Source: Halomicrobium sp. LC1Hm
GTDB lineage: Archaea > Halobacteriota > Halobacteria > Halobacteriales > Haloarculaceae
NCBI RefSeq assembly: GCF_009617995.1
Contig: NZ_CP044129.1
Span: 620,001 to 684,000 of the forward strand
Direction: 5' to 3'
DNA: 64,000 nucleotides
The notes beneath the pieces are model-generated. The model saw nothing but the letters and a program-made list of their open reading frames with translations, was not told the origin of the DNA and did not search any database. Shown piece after piece: positions 18,273 to 26,615 of this stretch; position 1 is the stretch's first letter, and every line of letters begins with the position of its first letter. A program made the translations under genes and the position numbers.

Positions 18273-18620
18273 TCACTCCGCGTGCTCTGGGTCGGACTCT
18301 CGGGTCACCGTGATCTCGACCTCGTCGGCGTCGATACCGAGCCTGACGAACTGGGTTCGGACGTGATCTTTCGCCGCTTCGAGGGCCTGCTCGCGGTCCT
18401 GAAACCCGCGGGGCATCGGGGACTCGAACGCGATCTGGATCTCTTCGCCACCGATCGTCTGGGTGCTACCGCCACTGTCCACTTCGTAGAACTCGTCGCA
18501 GATCCAGACGTACGGCGCGTCGTCGTCCGGGCTGCCGGCGAACGCCGGGGCGTCCTCGCCGTCCTCGTAGATCGTGCCCGTCAGCGCCGTCCCACCCGCC
18601 GCACCGTGTACCAGAAGCAT
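18273..18620 (-). CDS. DUF7113-like haloarchaeal protein
   Basis: A 115-residue protein starting MLLVHGAAGGTALTGTIYE. The middle YVWICDEFYEVDSGGS and the C-terminal half QALEAAKDHVRTQFVRLGI suggest a beta-rich domain followed by a helix. I recall it as DUF7113; the number is uncertain and the function unknown. It starts 96 bp from herA on the opposite strand, so the two share a divergent promoter region. The long overlapping frame on this strand is a shadow of herA. Confidence 0.65.
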   Translation of the reverse strand: MLLVHGAAGGTALTGTIYEDGEDAPAFAGSPDDDAPYVWICDEFYEVDSGGSTQTIGGEEIQIAFESPMPRGFQDREQALEAAKDHVRTQFVRLGIDADEVEITVTRESDPEHAE

Positions 18621-18716
18621 CGCCGGAACTTGTGTCCCCACTCTCTTCGATATTTCGCTCCCTGCGCCGGCCCGTCGGGGGAAAGGGGTTAGTCGGGGGA
18701 GCGACATTGGTCCCGT

Positions 18717-20540
18717 ATGTCTGATCTCGGGGATTTCACGGAGTTCGACGCCGACGACAGCGAGTCGTCGACGGCGACGGAGGGAGCCACGGCCGACGAC
18801 GCCGACGACGAGGCCTTCGAGGAGATGGACATCGAGCCCAGCGGCCGCGACCGCGGGATCGGCGTCCTCTCGGCCTCGGAGGGGCTGGCGATCTGCGAAG
18901 ACGAGCGCGAGACCTGCCTGCGGGCGTACGTCACCGTCGGCAACCGCTCGGACGTGCGGATCGGCAAGTACCTGATCGTCCCCTATCCGGACGGCGAGCG
19001 GCTGTTCTGTCGGATCTCCGCGCTGGAGTACGCCCAGGAGTTCCGTGCCGACGACGCGACGGAGATCCACGCACGCCGGGCCATGCGCTCGGGCGGCATC
19101 GACGAACAGGACTTCAAGTTTATGGCGACGCTGGAGCCGGTGGCCATCCTGTACGGCGACAGCGGATCGGGGAGCGACGCGAGCGACGACGAGACGAAGC
19201 GGCGGATGACCGACCGCGTCCCGAAGCCCGAGACGGTGGTCCGCCAGGCCACCGACAAGAGCGAGATCAAGACCGGGCTGAAGATCCCCGAAGACGGCGT
19301 CTTCCTCGGGCACCTCTCGGTCGGCGGCGAGAAGGTCCAGACGGCCGCCGAGCCGCCGACGATCGACTACCGGCTGAAAGACGACTACGAAGCCGGCGAT
19401 CCGCTGGTCTTCCGGCACACGCTCGTTGCCGGTGGGACGGGGTCGGGCAAGACCCACGGCTCGAAGAACATCCTCCGGCAGTACCTCGCCCAAGACCGCT
19501 CGTACCCCATCGAGGGCGACGACCGGACGGTCTCGCCGTGTCTGGTCATGTTCGACCCCCAGGACGAGTACGCCCAGATGCACGACGACGGCGACCTCCC
19601 GGAGTCGTTCCAGCGGCGCTGCGAGCGCGAGGGGATCGCCTGCGGCGGCCACGAGGACACGACGGCGTTCGTGCCGTCGGTCGAAGGAGCCAGCTACGCG
19701 GCCAGCCACCACCGCGCCGAGCAGGTCGAGTTCACCATCCCGTTCTCGATGGTCTACTCGAACCCGTGGCTGATCGCCGGCAGCCAGCTCAACGACAACC
19801 AGTACAGCGCCCTGCACTACCTGCTCGATCGCTTCCAGCAGGAGTACGGCGACGGCGGCACCTACGACCAGTTCACGACGTTCCTCGACGACCCCGCGCT
19901 CAAGGAGGAACTCGACGAGTCGGGGCGGGTCCACGAAGCGACCTTCGACGCGGTCAAGCGCCGGGCCTACGGCTTCGGCGGCGTCTTCGATCAGGACGCC
20001 AGGCCGATCACCGACATGGTCTCGGAGTTCGTTCGTGCCGGCGGGATCAGCGTGGTCCCGACCTACCACATCAACGACTCCCGCTCGAAGACGACGGTCG
20101 TGCTGGCGCTGGCCTCGATGCTCGTCGACGAGAAGCTGTCGAACAGCCCGCGCTACGACCGCATCAAGGAGACGCCGCTCATCCTCGGGATGGACGAGGC
20201 CCACAACTTCCTGACCGACGCCGACAACGTCCAGGCCCGGAAGGTCATCGGGAAGTTCACCGAGGCCGCAAAGCAGGGCCGCAAGGAGCGCCTGGGCCTG
20301 TTCCTCATCACGCAGGACCCCCAGGACATCGCCGATCCCGTCTTCAAGCAGATCAACAGCACCGTCGTCCTGAACCTGGGCGACAAGGACGCCATCTCGG
20401 CGGTGAACATCCCCGCCAACCTGGAGTCGAAGGTCCCCTACATGGAGAAAGGCCAGATGGTCGTCTACTCGCCGGACAACTCCGAACCGGTCGAGATTCA
20501 GGGGCTCGCGACTTGCGTGACGAAACACGGGCGCGAGTAA
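18717..20540 (+). CDS. herA: HerA-family DNA translocase/helicase
   Basis: A 607-residue hexameric ATPase that translocates DNA and drives NurA in end resection. After an acidic 40-residue tail comes a beta-barrel HAS-type domain (about 45-215). The Walker A is GGTGSGKT at 239-246 and the Walker B is ILGMDEAH at about 489-496 (Asp493-Glu494). A sensor-like LITQDPQDIADPVFKQINSTV follows. The DUF87/HerA core ends with VEIQGLATCVTKHG, typical of the family. The start at 18717 is the first ATG after the divergent spacer. Confidence 0.88.
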   Translation: MSDLGDFTEFDADDSESSTATEGATADDADDEAFEEMDIEPSGRDRGIGVLSASEGLAICEDERETCLRAYVTVGNRSDVRIGKYLIVPYPDGERLFCRISALEYAQEFRADDATEIHARRAMRSGGIDEQDFKFMATLEPVAILYGDSGSGSDASDDETKRRMTDRVPKPETVVRQATDKSEIKTGLKIPEDGVFLGHLSVGGEKVQTAAEPPTIDYRLKDDYEAGDPLVFRHTLVAGGTGSGKTHGSKNILRQYLAQDRSYPIEGDDRTVSPCLVMFDPQDEYAQMHDDGDLPESFQRRCEREGIACGGHEDTTAFVPSVEGASYAASHHRAEQVEFTIPFSMVYSNPWLIAGSQLNDNQYSALHYLLDRFQQEYGDGGTYDQFTTFLDDPALKEELDESGRVHEATFDAVKRRAYGFGGVFDQDARPITDMVSEFVRAGGISVVPTYHINDSRSKTTVVLALASMLVDEKLSNSPRYDRIKETPLILGMDEAHNFLTDADNVQARKVIGKFTEAAKQGRKERLGLFLITQDPQDIADPVFKQINSTVVLNLGDKDAISAVNIPANLESKVPYMEKGQMVVYSPDNSEPVEIQGLATCVTKHGRE

Positions 20541-20600
20541 GCCCACGGGCGACGGCGGGGGTGTCGGCACACAGGGTGGCTCGCGGCGAAGCAGTCGAAG

Positions 20601-20610
20601 GGTATAATCC
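20601..20610 (+). promoter_or_regulatory. TATA-like promoter element for the 20632 stress-protein gene
   Basis: GGTATAATCC is centred about 27 nt before the ATG at 20632, which predicts a leaderless transcript for the universal stress protein. Confidence 0.5.
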
Positions 20611-20631
20611 CGTGCCACGACAGTCCCGGAC

Positions 20632-21060
20632 ATGGGCAAGCGAATTCTGGTCCCAGTCGACGGGTCCGAGCAGGCAGACACCGCCTTCGAGTTCGCGGTC
20701 GAAGAGTTTCCAGACGCGACGATCGTCCTGTTGAACGTCATCAATCCGGCCGAAGCCGGCTACAGCGCACAGGCTTCGATGCCCTCCTTCTCAGAGGAGT
20801 GGTACGAACAGCAACAGAGCGCCGCACAGGACCTGTTCGACGGTCTGATCGCCGACGCCGCCATCGGCGACCGCGCGGTCGAACGCGCCGTCGAGGTCGG
20901 GCGGCCGACCACGGCGATCGTCGACTACGCCGACGACAACGACATCGATCAGATCGTCATGGGGAGTCACGGCCGCTCGGGCGTCTCCCGGATCGTCCTG
21001 GGCAGCGTCGCCGAGACGGTCGTCCGACGGGCGGACGTGCCCGTGACCGTCGCGCGGTAG
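20632..21060 (+). CDS. Universal stress protein (UspA family)
   Basis: A 142-residue USP: KRILVPVDGSEQADTAFEFA opens the fold. The ATP-binding consensus G-2x-G-9x-G-(S/T) is seen in MGSHGRSGVSRIVLGSVAETVV near residues 108-130, so this is an ATP-binding type. It is cytoplasmic, probably dimeric, and modulates stress responses by unknown means. It converges on a second USP gene (21092-21538) with 31 bp between stops. Confidence 0.93.
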   Translation: MGKRILVPVDGSEQADTAFEFAVEEFPDATIVLLNVINPAEAGYSAQASMPSFSEEWYEQQQSAAQDLFDGLIADAAIGDRAVERAVEVGRPTTAIVDYADDNDIDQIVMGSHGRSGVSRIVLGSVAETVVRRADVPVTVAR

Positions 21061-21091
21061 GACGTTCTCGCGGCGTGCTGTGAGCCACCGT

Positions 21092-21538
21092 TCACGCCGC
21101 GTGGCGCACGATGTGTACGTCGTACTCCGGATCTTCCGAGATCGGCGCACCGACGCTACAGACCGGCGTCGACACGCGCCCGGCGTTCTCGCTGCCGATG
21201 AACACGATCGAGGCCTCGATCTCGTGCGACACTTCCCGGATCGTCCGGACCACGTCGGTGGTCACGTCCGCCATCGAACTCACGTCCGCGGGCCGCTCGG
21301 CGCGGAACGTGGCCGCGGGCGCGATCTCCGTCACCTGCCGCTCGAAACGGTCGGCGACGGCCGCCGGATCGTACGACTCGCCCTCGTCGATCCAGCCCCG
21401 CTCGACCGCGTAGTCGGCGTCGTCGGGGAGCACCGAGAGCGCGAGCACGTCTTGCCCGGTGTACTCAGAGAACTCGACAGCACGTTCGAGGGCGGCTCGT
21501 GCGAGATCCGATCCGTCGAAGGGGACGAGCAGCGTCAT
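21092..21538 (-). CDS. Universal stress protein
   Basis: A 148-residue USP starting MTLLVPFDGSDLARAALERA. The extra 17 codons upstream (to 21589) are basic and unlike the family, so 21538 is preferred. The ATP-binding glycine loop is degenerate (FIGSENAGRVSTPVCSVG), which suggests altered or absent nucleotide binding compared with the neighbour at 20632. The final RHAA is unusual but harmless. It converges with the other USP gene. Confidence 0.85.
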   Translation of the reverse strand: MTLLVPFDGSDLARAALERAVEFSEYTGQDVLALSVLPDDADYAVERGWIDEGESYDPAAVADRFERQVTEIAPAATFRAERPADVSSMADVTTDVVRTIREVSHEIEASIVFIGSENAGRVSTPVCSVGAPISEDPEYDVHIVRHAA

Positions 21539-21646
21539 GTTCGTCGGGTCTCGCGGCGGTCGCTTAACTCTTGGCGAGACGGCTGACAACGGTGAACAGA
21601 GTGGATAGCACCTCGCGTCTCTCCAGTCAGTGGCGTTACTCGACTG

Positions 21647-21725
21647 ATACTGCCGGCTGTCACTTCGTGACGAGCTTCGCCACCCGGGGTGGCGAAATCG
21701 GTCACAGATTTACAGCCGGGAGTAT
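21647..21725. repeat. Nested palindromic element, copy D (subfamily I, inverted relative to B)
   Basis: A 79-bp copy: ends ATACTGCCGGCTGT and ACAGCCGGGAGTAT. The core is TTCGCCACCC / GGGTGGCGAA, one base pair shorter than copy B. The left arm CACTTCGTGACGAGC corresponds to the reverse complement of copy B's right arm, so the element is in the opposite orientation. Confidence 0.85.
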
Positions 21726-21808
21726 GATTCGGTCTCTGCGTCACTCAGCTCTCGCACAATGCTGTCGCGGCCTCCGTGCCGCGATAGTGCATGCAAGTTC
21801 GTTGCTGT

Positions 21809-21954
21809 GAGCATCCCGGCGACCGAGCGGTCCGGAGGACCCGGCAGGTCGCCGGGTTCACCGCGAGCGTGCCGACGGCACGACTCGCGGCTTTTTCACC
21901 GACGTTTTTGCGCGAGCGGTGCGCGAAGCGCACCCGAAGCGGAAAAAGGTCGGT
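21809..21954 (-). repeat. 3'-module repeat R2, copy 1 (downstream of the KaiC-like gene)
   Basis: Read on the minus strand, directly after the KaiC-like stop, it runs ACCTTTTTCCGCTTCGGG, then a small hairpin (TGCGCTTCGCGCA), ACCGCTCGCGCAAAAA, a variable hairpin (CGAGTCGTGCC / GGCACGCTCG), and a distal block GACCGCTCGGTCGCCGGGAT. The same order of blocks is found after the stop of the RAM-domain gene at 52750. The T-tract next to the stop is typical of haloarchaeal transcription termination. Confidence 0.6.
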
Positions 21955-22986
21955 TTAGAAGATGTTTGCCTGCTGGTAGACGCTGATGCCGTCCATCGTG
22001 ATCTCGTAGGGTTTGGTCTCCCGGGAGTGGTTGGCGTTGCGGATCTTCTGGATCTCGACGGCGAGGCGGGTCTCGCGGGTTTCGGTGCGGACGTACTGGA
22101 GGACGAAGACGGCGTCGGTCAGGTACTCGATGATGCCGTGTCGGGAGGCGTAGGGGTTGTCCTCGCTGGCCTCGGAGGTGAGCATCGTCGTGACACCGGC
22201 GTTCTTCAGCGAGCGGGTGAAGTCGAACACTTCAGTCCGGCGCTTGGCCTGGTCGTCGTACATCATCTCCAGCAAGGACACCGAGTCGAGGACGAGCCGG
22301 TCGGCGTCGAACTCCTCGATCAGCGCCGGGAGTTCGCCGCGGATGTTGTCGAGGCTGTTTGCCATCTCGACCGGGTCGAGATCGACGACGGCCAGCTGGC
22401 CCGTGTCCTCGTAGTGCTCGAACTCCCAGCCCCGTTCCTCGGCGGTGGCGATGATGGCTTCGCGGCTCTGTTCGAGCGTGATAAAGACGGCGTTGTCGCC
22501 CTGTTCGAGGCCGTGGTGGAGAAACTGGAGGCCGAAGGTGGTCTTCCCGGTCCCGGCAGAGCCGATGGTGACGATGAGGTGGCGTTCGGGGATGCCGCCC
22601 TGGATCATCTGGTCGAGGCCGTCGATGCCGAGGTCGATCCGCGGGATCTCGGACTCGAAGTCCTCGTCTTCGAACCCCTCGGAGTCGTCGCTCGGGTCGC
22701 CGGCCGAGGCGAACGCCGACTCGAAGTCGTCGTCGAACAGCGAGCCGTCGTCATCGTCTTCGAAGGGACCGGCCTCGTCGGTACCGCCGTCGAAGGGACT
22801 TGCCCCGTCGGTACCGCCGTCGAAGGGACTGGACCCGGCAGCTTCGCCCGACGAGTCGTCGCCGTCGAAAGGGCTGTCGCTGTCGGCGTCTGCTTCGAAG
22901 GCGCTGTCGCTGTCGGCGGGCTCTGACTCGCCGTCGTCGGACTCGTCGACGGCGCTCTCGAACCAGTCGTCGTCGTCTTCACTCAT
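21955..22986 (-). CDS. KaiC-like RecA-superfamily ATPase (RAD55 family) with acidic N-terminal tail
   Basis: A 343-residue protein. Residues 1-115 are an acidic, low-complexity tail with the repeated unit SPFDGGTD. The RecA/KaiC domain follows: substrate-set-up [20 protein letters not shown], Walker A GSAGTGKT (142-149) and Walker [14 protein letters not shown]. One KaiC domain only, so it is not a clock protein. Such proteins are signalling or repair-linked ATPases of unknown target in haloarchaea. The C-terminus ends [15 protein letters not shown], typical for the family. It is divergent from NAD kinase. Confidence 0.85.
   Translation of the reverse strand: MSEDDDDWFESAVDESDDGESEPADSDSAFEADADSDSPFDGDDSSGEAAGSSPFDGGTDGASPFDGGTDEAGPFEDDDDGSLFDDDFESAFASAGDPSDDSEGFEDEDFESEIPRIDLGIDGLDQMIQGGIPERHLIVTIGSAGTGKTTFGLQFLHHGLEQGDNAVFITLEQSREAIIATAEERGWEFEHYEDTGQLAVVDLDPVEMANSLDNIRGELPALIEEFDADRLVLDSVSLLEMMYDDQAKRRTEVFDFTRSLKNAGVTTMLTSEASEDNPYASRHGIIEYLTDAVFVLQYVRTETRETRLAVEIQKIRNANHSRETKPYEITMDGISVYQQANIF
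22771..22830. repeat. 30-bp tandem repeat inside the KaiC-like gene
   Basis: The unit CGTCGGTACCGCCGTCGAAG plus GGACT and a few more bases occurs twice with period 30 bp (units ending 22800 and 22830). It encodes the duplicated decapeptide containing SPFDGGTD. A weaker third unit lies just downstream. It keeps the reading frame and is a likely site of length variation by slippage or unequal crossover. Confidence 0.7.
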
Positions 22987-23120
22987 GGCGTGATCGAGCC
23001 CCGATGGCCGTCATACGCGCTCGTTTTTACCCGAACGGATTAACCTTACCGCCGACGTTATCACCTGCGAACATTGGCGTGTGGACGGGTTTATGTACGC
23101 GCCGCCGAAAAGCCGGGACG

Positions 23121-23984
23121 ATGAAGGTCGGGATCGTCGCCCAGCGTTCGAACCGACGGGCGACTGCGCTCGCGACGCGGCTGTTCGAACGACTGCACGA
23201 CGGAGAGACGACCGTCGTCTTCGACGAGACGACGGCGGCGGCCCTGTCGGCCGACGAGAGCCGCTGGCCGGACGGGCAGACGGCGACGCCGACGGGCCGT
23301 GGCGTCGACGAGATGGACGGCTGTGATCTGGTGGTCAGCATCGGCGGCGACGGCACCTTTCTGTTTGCCGCACGGGGGGCCGGATCGACGCCGATCCTGG
23401 GCGTCAACCTCGGTGAGGTCGGCTTTCTGAACGCGGTCGCCCCCGACGAGGCGGTCGAGACCGTCGTCGAGGAGGTCCGCCGGATCCGCGAGACCGGGAG
23501 CGCGCGGACTCGAACGGTGCCCCGGCTTCGGGCCACCGGTGAGGACTGGACGCTTCCGCCGGCCCTCAACGAGATCGTGATACAGGGACCACAGCGCGGT
23601 CACGGCGGCGGTGCGGGGTTCGAGGTTCGCGTGGACGGGGCACTGTACACGAGCGGTCGCGCGGACGGCGTGCTCGTCGCGACGCCGACGGGCTCGACGG
23701 CGTACAACCTGAGCGAGGACGGGCCGCTGGTCCATCCCGGCGTCGACGGACTCGTCGTCACCGAGATGGCGGGCGAGGAACCGATGCCACCGCTGGTCGT
23801 CGACGACAGCAGCGAGATCACAGTGCGTATCGAGAGCGGTGCCGAGAGCGTCGTCGTCAGCGACGGCCGAGTGAGAGAGGCCGTCGCGCCACCGTCACAG
23901 GTGACTGTCGCTCGCGCGAGCGAGTCGGTCAACATCGCCGGGCCACAGCGCGACTTCTTCGCCGCGCTCGGGAAGCTGGCCTAG
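23121..23984 (+). CDS. nadK: NAD kinase
   Basis: A 287-residue enzyme phosphorylating NAD to NADP with ATP or polyphosphate. Family motifs: [14 protein letters not shown] (GGDG near residue 75), [20 protein letters not shown] (NE), [28 protein letters not shown] and the late VSDGR. Length is normal. The start at 23121 ([10 protein letters not shown]) fits the first beta-strand. Its TAG stop shares three bases with the stop of the convergent gene 23981-24265. Confidence 0.96.
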   Translation: MKVGIVAQRSNRRATALATRLFERLHDGETTVVFDETTAAALSADESRWPDGQTATPTGRGVDEMDGCDLVVSIGGDGTFLFAARGAGSTPILGVNLGEVGFLNAVAPDEAVETVVEEVRRIRETGSARTRTVPRLRATGEDWTLPPALNEIVIQGPQRGHGGGAGFEVRVDGALYTSGRADGVLVATPTGSTAYNLSEDGPLVHPGVDGLVVTEMAGEEPMPPLVVDDSSEITVRIESGAESVVVSDGRVREAVAPPSQVTVARASESVNIAGPQRDFFAALGKLA

Positions 23985-24265
23985 CGGCGGCCGACGGCGT
24001 AGATCACGGGTGCGACGACGAGCAGTCCCAGTCCGACGAACTTGTACATCGCGACCGTCCCGAGCAGGCTGCCGGCGGCCGGTTCGAACATGCCACCGGG
24101 CAGGATCAGGAACAGCAGGCCAAACGAGAGCAGGTGAAGCCCGAGCGCTTTGTTCGACCGCTGTAGAAAGACCCCCACCGCACCGAGCACAGTCACCAGC
24201 AGCAACACGTCACCGAGGTTGTAGTTCAACAGGAGGCTGTCGACGACTTGCAGTGGCGTGAACAT
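23981..24265 (-). CDS. Small three-helix membrane protein
   Basis: A 94-residue hydrophobic protein, [19 protein letters not shown], with three predicted membrane helices (about 18-36, 42-60, 68-90) and a C-terminal GRR. No family recognised. Its TAG stop (CTA on the + strand at 23981-23983) overlaps the nadK TAG (23982-23984) through the palindrome CTAG. Codons upstream of 24265 in this frame are non-coding in character. Confidence 0.65.
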   Translation of the reverse strand: MFTPLQVVDSLLLNYNLGDVLLLVTVLGAVGVFLQRSNKALGLHLLSFGLLFLILPGGMFEPAAGSLLGTVAMYKFVGLGLLVVAPVIYAVGRR

Positions 24266-24403
24266 CCTTGTTCGGATTTTCGCCGTGAGGTAATCTTTAA
24301 ACTTCCGTTCCGCGAGAGCCACCGGACGAGGCGGCTCCACGACGGCCGTCCAGGATTTTTTCAAGCAGAGCCGGCCAGAATCGAGCCAGGGCGGACGACA
24401 AAC

Positions 24404-24411
24404 AAATATAT
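24404..24411 (+). promoter_or_regulatory. TATA box for the HalX regulator gene
   Basis: AAATATAT is centred about 30 nt before the GTG at 24438. This spacing argues for a leaderless mRNA with GTG as start and against the TTG at 24429. Confidence 0.55.
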
Positions 24412-24437
24412 GCACGCGGCTACCAACGTTGAACCTA

Positions 24438-25019
24438 GTGTCAGAGTCAACTGAGGATGCCACCGTCCTCGTCGTCGACGACGAGAAAGAAGTCGCCGAC
24501 GTGTACGCGCTGCGGTTGCGTGACGAGTTCGACACCGAGACGGCTTACGGCGGCGAGGCGGCACTGGACGCCATTGGGGATGGTGACGGCATCGACGTGG
24601 TGTTGCTCGACCGGCGGATGCCGGGAGTCTCTGGTGACGAGGTGCTCCAGACCATCAGAGAACGCGGCGTCGACTGCCGAGTGATCATGATCACGGCGGT
24701 CGATCCGGACTTCGAGATCATCGACATGGCCTTCGACGACTACCTCTGTAAGCCGATCGAGAAAGACGACCTCGTCGCCGCGATCGAACAGCAGCTCACG
24801 GCGCGGCGGTACGACGACCAGCTGACCCAGTACCTCGAAGCGACCTCGAAGCTCGCGCTGCTCGAAGCCGAGAAGACCGCACAGACGCTCGACGGCAACG
24901 AAGACGTGGCCCAGCTACGAGACCGCATCGAAGCGCTGAAAGACGAGATGGACGACACGCTCGGCGAGTTCGACGACATCGAGCGGGCGTTCAAAGAGAT
25001 CGGCCGTCATCCGGGCTGA
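24438..25019 (+). CDS. Response regulator with C-terminal HalX domain
   Basis: A 193-residue two-domain protein with the proposed GTG start. The receiver domain (1-125) has acidic pocket VVDDE, phospho-acceptor Asp58 in VVLLDRRMPG, TAVDP and the lysine in DYLCKPIEKDDL. The C-terminal about 65 residues are the helical HalX domain, found on haloarchaeal receivers and thought to mediate protein contacts; there is no DNA-binding domain. It has a close paralogue at 60809-61402. No kinase is adjacent. It converges on the PAS membrane protein with 4 bp between stops. Confidence 0.92.
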   Translation: MSESTEDATVLVVDDEKEVADVYALRLRDEFDTETAYGGEAALDAIGDGDGIDVVLLDRRMPGVSGDEVLQTIRERGVDCRVIMITAVDPDFEIIDMAFDDYLCKPIEKDDLVAAIEQQLTARRYDDQLTQYLEATSKLALLEAEKTAQTLDGNEDVAQLRDRIEALKDEMDDTLGEFDDIERAFKEIGRHPG

Positions 25020-25023
25020 GGGC

Positions 25024-25713
25024 TCACGCGGGCGTGTACACGAGATAGCCGTCGTCACCGCTCCCGACCGTCCGGACTCTGAACGGTCGCGCGCCGTCGG
25101 CCGCCTCGCAGGTCACGACCGTATCCAGTCCCGAGCCGTCGGCGACCGCCGCGACGATCTCGTCGGTGTCCCCGCCGGCCAGTACTGCCTCGGCCAGCGG
25201 TGCGTCGGCGACGGCGTCGGCCGGCACGTCGAACGTCTCGGCGTAGGCCGCGTTGGCGGCGCGGACGACCGGCCCGTGTCCGTCGTCGACGACGTAGAGG
25301 ACCGGATCGGGATGGTCGTCGAACAGGTCTGCGGGCGTCGGGGTGGGCCGTCGCGGTTCCCGTTCGACGGTCATCGTCTCGTCGACTGGCTCTCCGTCGC
25401 CCGTCGCGGCGTAGTTGGTCACGACGCCGATGCCGCCCCCGAGTGCGGTACCCAGGCCCACCGCGCCCGACGTCGCGAGCGGGACGCCCAGGAACGCGAC
25501 CGCGACGTAGCCGATCGCCGCCCCGGAGAGAGCGCCGACGACGATGCCGACGAGGAGTCCGCCGACGCCACGGAGCCGCCGTGTCCCGGCGGCGACCAGC
25601 AGTGTCGCGACGGCGATGTCCTCTGTGAACACACCGGTGGCCGCGAGGCCGACACAGACGAGTGCGACGGCGCTCACCACCAGACGCTGACCGCGTACAC
25701 CTACCCCCGTCAT
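25024..25713 (-). CDS. Membrane protein with C-terminal PAS-like domain
   Basis: A 229-residue protein. Residues 1-105 hold four or so hydrophobic helices (RLVVSAVALVCVGLAATGV, IAVATLLVAAG, VGGLLVGIVVGALSGAAIGYVAVAFLGVPLA). After a linker (about 105-135) comes a PAS-type fold: DLFDDHPDPVLYVVDDG, AANAAYAETFDVPADAV and a closing FRVRTVGSGDDGYLVYTP. It lacks kinase domains, so it could be a stand-alone membrane sensor. The start at 25713 precedes the first helix. Confidence 0.75.
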   Translation of the reverse strand: MTGVGVRGQRLVVSAVALVCVGLAATGVFTEDIAVATLLVAAGTRRLRGVGGLLVGIVVGALSGAAIGYVAVAFLGVPLATSGAVGLGTALGGGIGVVTNYAATGDGEPVDETMTVEREPRRPTPTPADLFDDHPDPVLYVVDDGHGPVVRAANAAYAETFDVPADAVADAPLAEAVLAGGDTDEIVAAVADGSGLDTVVTCEAADGARPFRVRTVGSGDDGYLVYTPA

Positions 25714-25765
25714 CGTTTCGTCACTACTCGGCAGACGGTAAAACAGTGTCTTATCGGCGACGCGG

Positions 25766-26395
25766 TCAGGCGTCGGTCCGGAGCAGCGACTCCTGTACGT
25801 AGTCGTCGAACGCAGCCAGCACTGCCGCCGAGGGATCGTCGTCCCTGGTCGACTGTCGGAACGTCTGGCCGGCGACGAGCGTCGAGACGAACGTCGCGGT
25901 CTGTTCGGGATCGACGTCCCTGAAGACACCGGCGTCGACGCCTTCCGCCACGATATCGGCGATCTGCTGCTCGAAACCGCGGTCGACCTCGGTGAACTTC
26001 TCGCGGATCGCCTCGTCCTGGACGGCCTGTGCGCGCAACTCGACGTAGGTCCCCAGTACTGTCGTCGTGGGTGAGTCCTCGGAGATTTTCTGGGCAGTCG
26101 TCGGATCGAGAATGAGTCGGACGAACGTTCGGAGGTTCGTCTCGGGGTCATCGCCGGCTTCCAGCGAGAACACGCGGGTGAACTCTTCGAGGATGAAGTC
26201 GACGAACGAGGTCAGCAGGTCGCGTTTGTCGTCGTAGTGATGATAGAATGTCGACTTGCTCAGATCCGCCTCGTCGGCGATCCGCTGGATAGAGAGGCCG
26301 GCGTAGCCGTACCGCTTGAGCGCGCAGTACGTCGCACGCATGATCGCCTCCCGCGAGTCGTCGGGGTCGCCCGGAAAGGGCGTCTCCGGAGCCAT
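25766..26395 (-). CDS. TetR/AcrR-family transcriptional regulator
   Basis: A 209-residue repressor-type protein. The N-terminal helix-turn-helix is IMRATYCALKRYGYAGLSIQRIADEADLS followed by KSTFYHHYDDKRDLL (about 18-62), the TetR signature. The C-terminal helical domain binds an unknown ligand. The start at 26395 gives the family's normal length. It is divergent from the CARDB/MMPL transporter genes, and several ACCGAACG-type palindromes lie in between (26396-26503), so it most likely represses both itself and the transporter operon. Confidence 0.93.
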   Translation of the reverse strand: MAPETPFPGDPDDSREAIMRATYCALKRYGYAGLSIQRIADEADLSKSTFYHHYDDKRDLLTSFVDFILEEFTRVFSLEAGDDPETNLRTFVRLILDPTTAQKISEDSPTTTVLGTYVELRAQAVQDEAIREKFTEVDRGFEQQIADIVAEGVDAGVFRDVDPEQTATFVSTLVAGQTFRQSTRDDDPSAAVLAAFDDYVQESLLRTDA

Positions 26396-26503
26396 ACCGA
26401 ACGAATATTCGGTCGGCTTCGTAAGGGTTTCGGTGAGCGTAACAGCGATAGATTGATATGCTACCGAACGTTCGTTCGACACGAATGCCCGAACGATCGT
26501 TCG
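26396..26503. promoter_or_regulatory. TetR operator region with three inverted repeats
   Basis: ACCGAACGAATATTCGGT (26396-26413) touches the TetR start codon. CGAACGTTCG (26465-26474) and the perfect palindrome CGAACGATCGTTCG (26490-26503) have centres 27 bp apart. A TATA-like TTGATATG lies at about 26453-26460. The shared CGAACG/CGTTCG half-sites in the intergenic region of a TetR gene and its divergent operon indicate autoregulation. Confidence 0.7.
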
Positions 26504-26615
26504 AGAGCGCTCGACGGCGAGCGTCGGCCGGCCGCCACGCTCTCTTCTGTGCTCTGTGGCGCTCACCGGCCCGCCGCGACACGGCATCTCGAACGGTCTG
26601 GAGGGCCAGAAACCC

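Larger units (their letters stand above)
21539..21954. other. Intergenic region holding a palindromic repeat and a long 3' module
   Basis: 416 bp between the USP start (minus strand) and the stop of the KaiC-like gene. No convincing coding frame is seen. It contains palindromic element copy D (21647-21725) and a GC-rich module (21809-21954) that abuts the KaiC-like stop and recurs at 52751-52948. The short frames here translate to arginine-rich peptides created by the repeats. Confidence 0.7.

Noticed and set aside
21571..21986. Short frames between the USP and KaiC-like genes
   Set aside because: Their translations come from the repeat sequences and have no start context or acidic bias.
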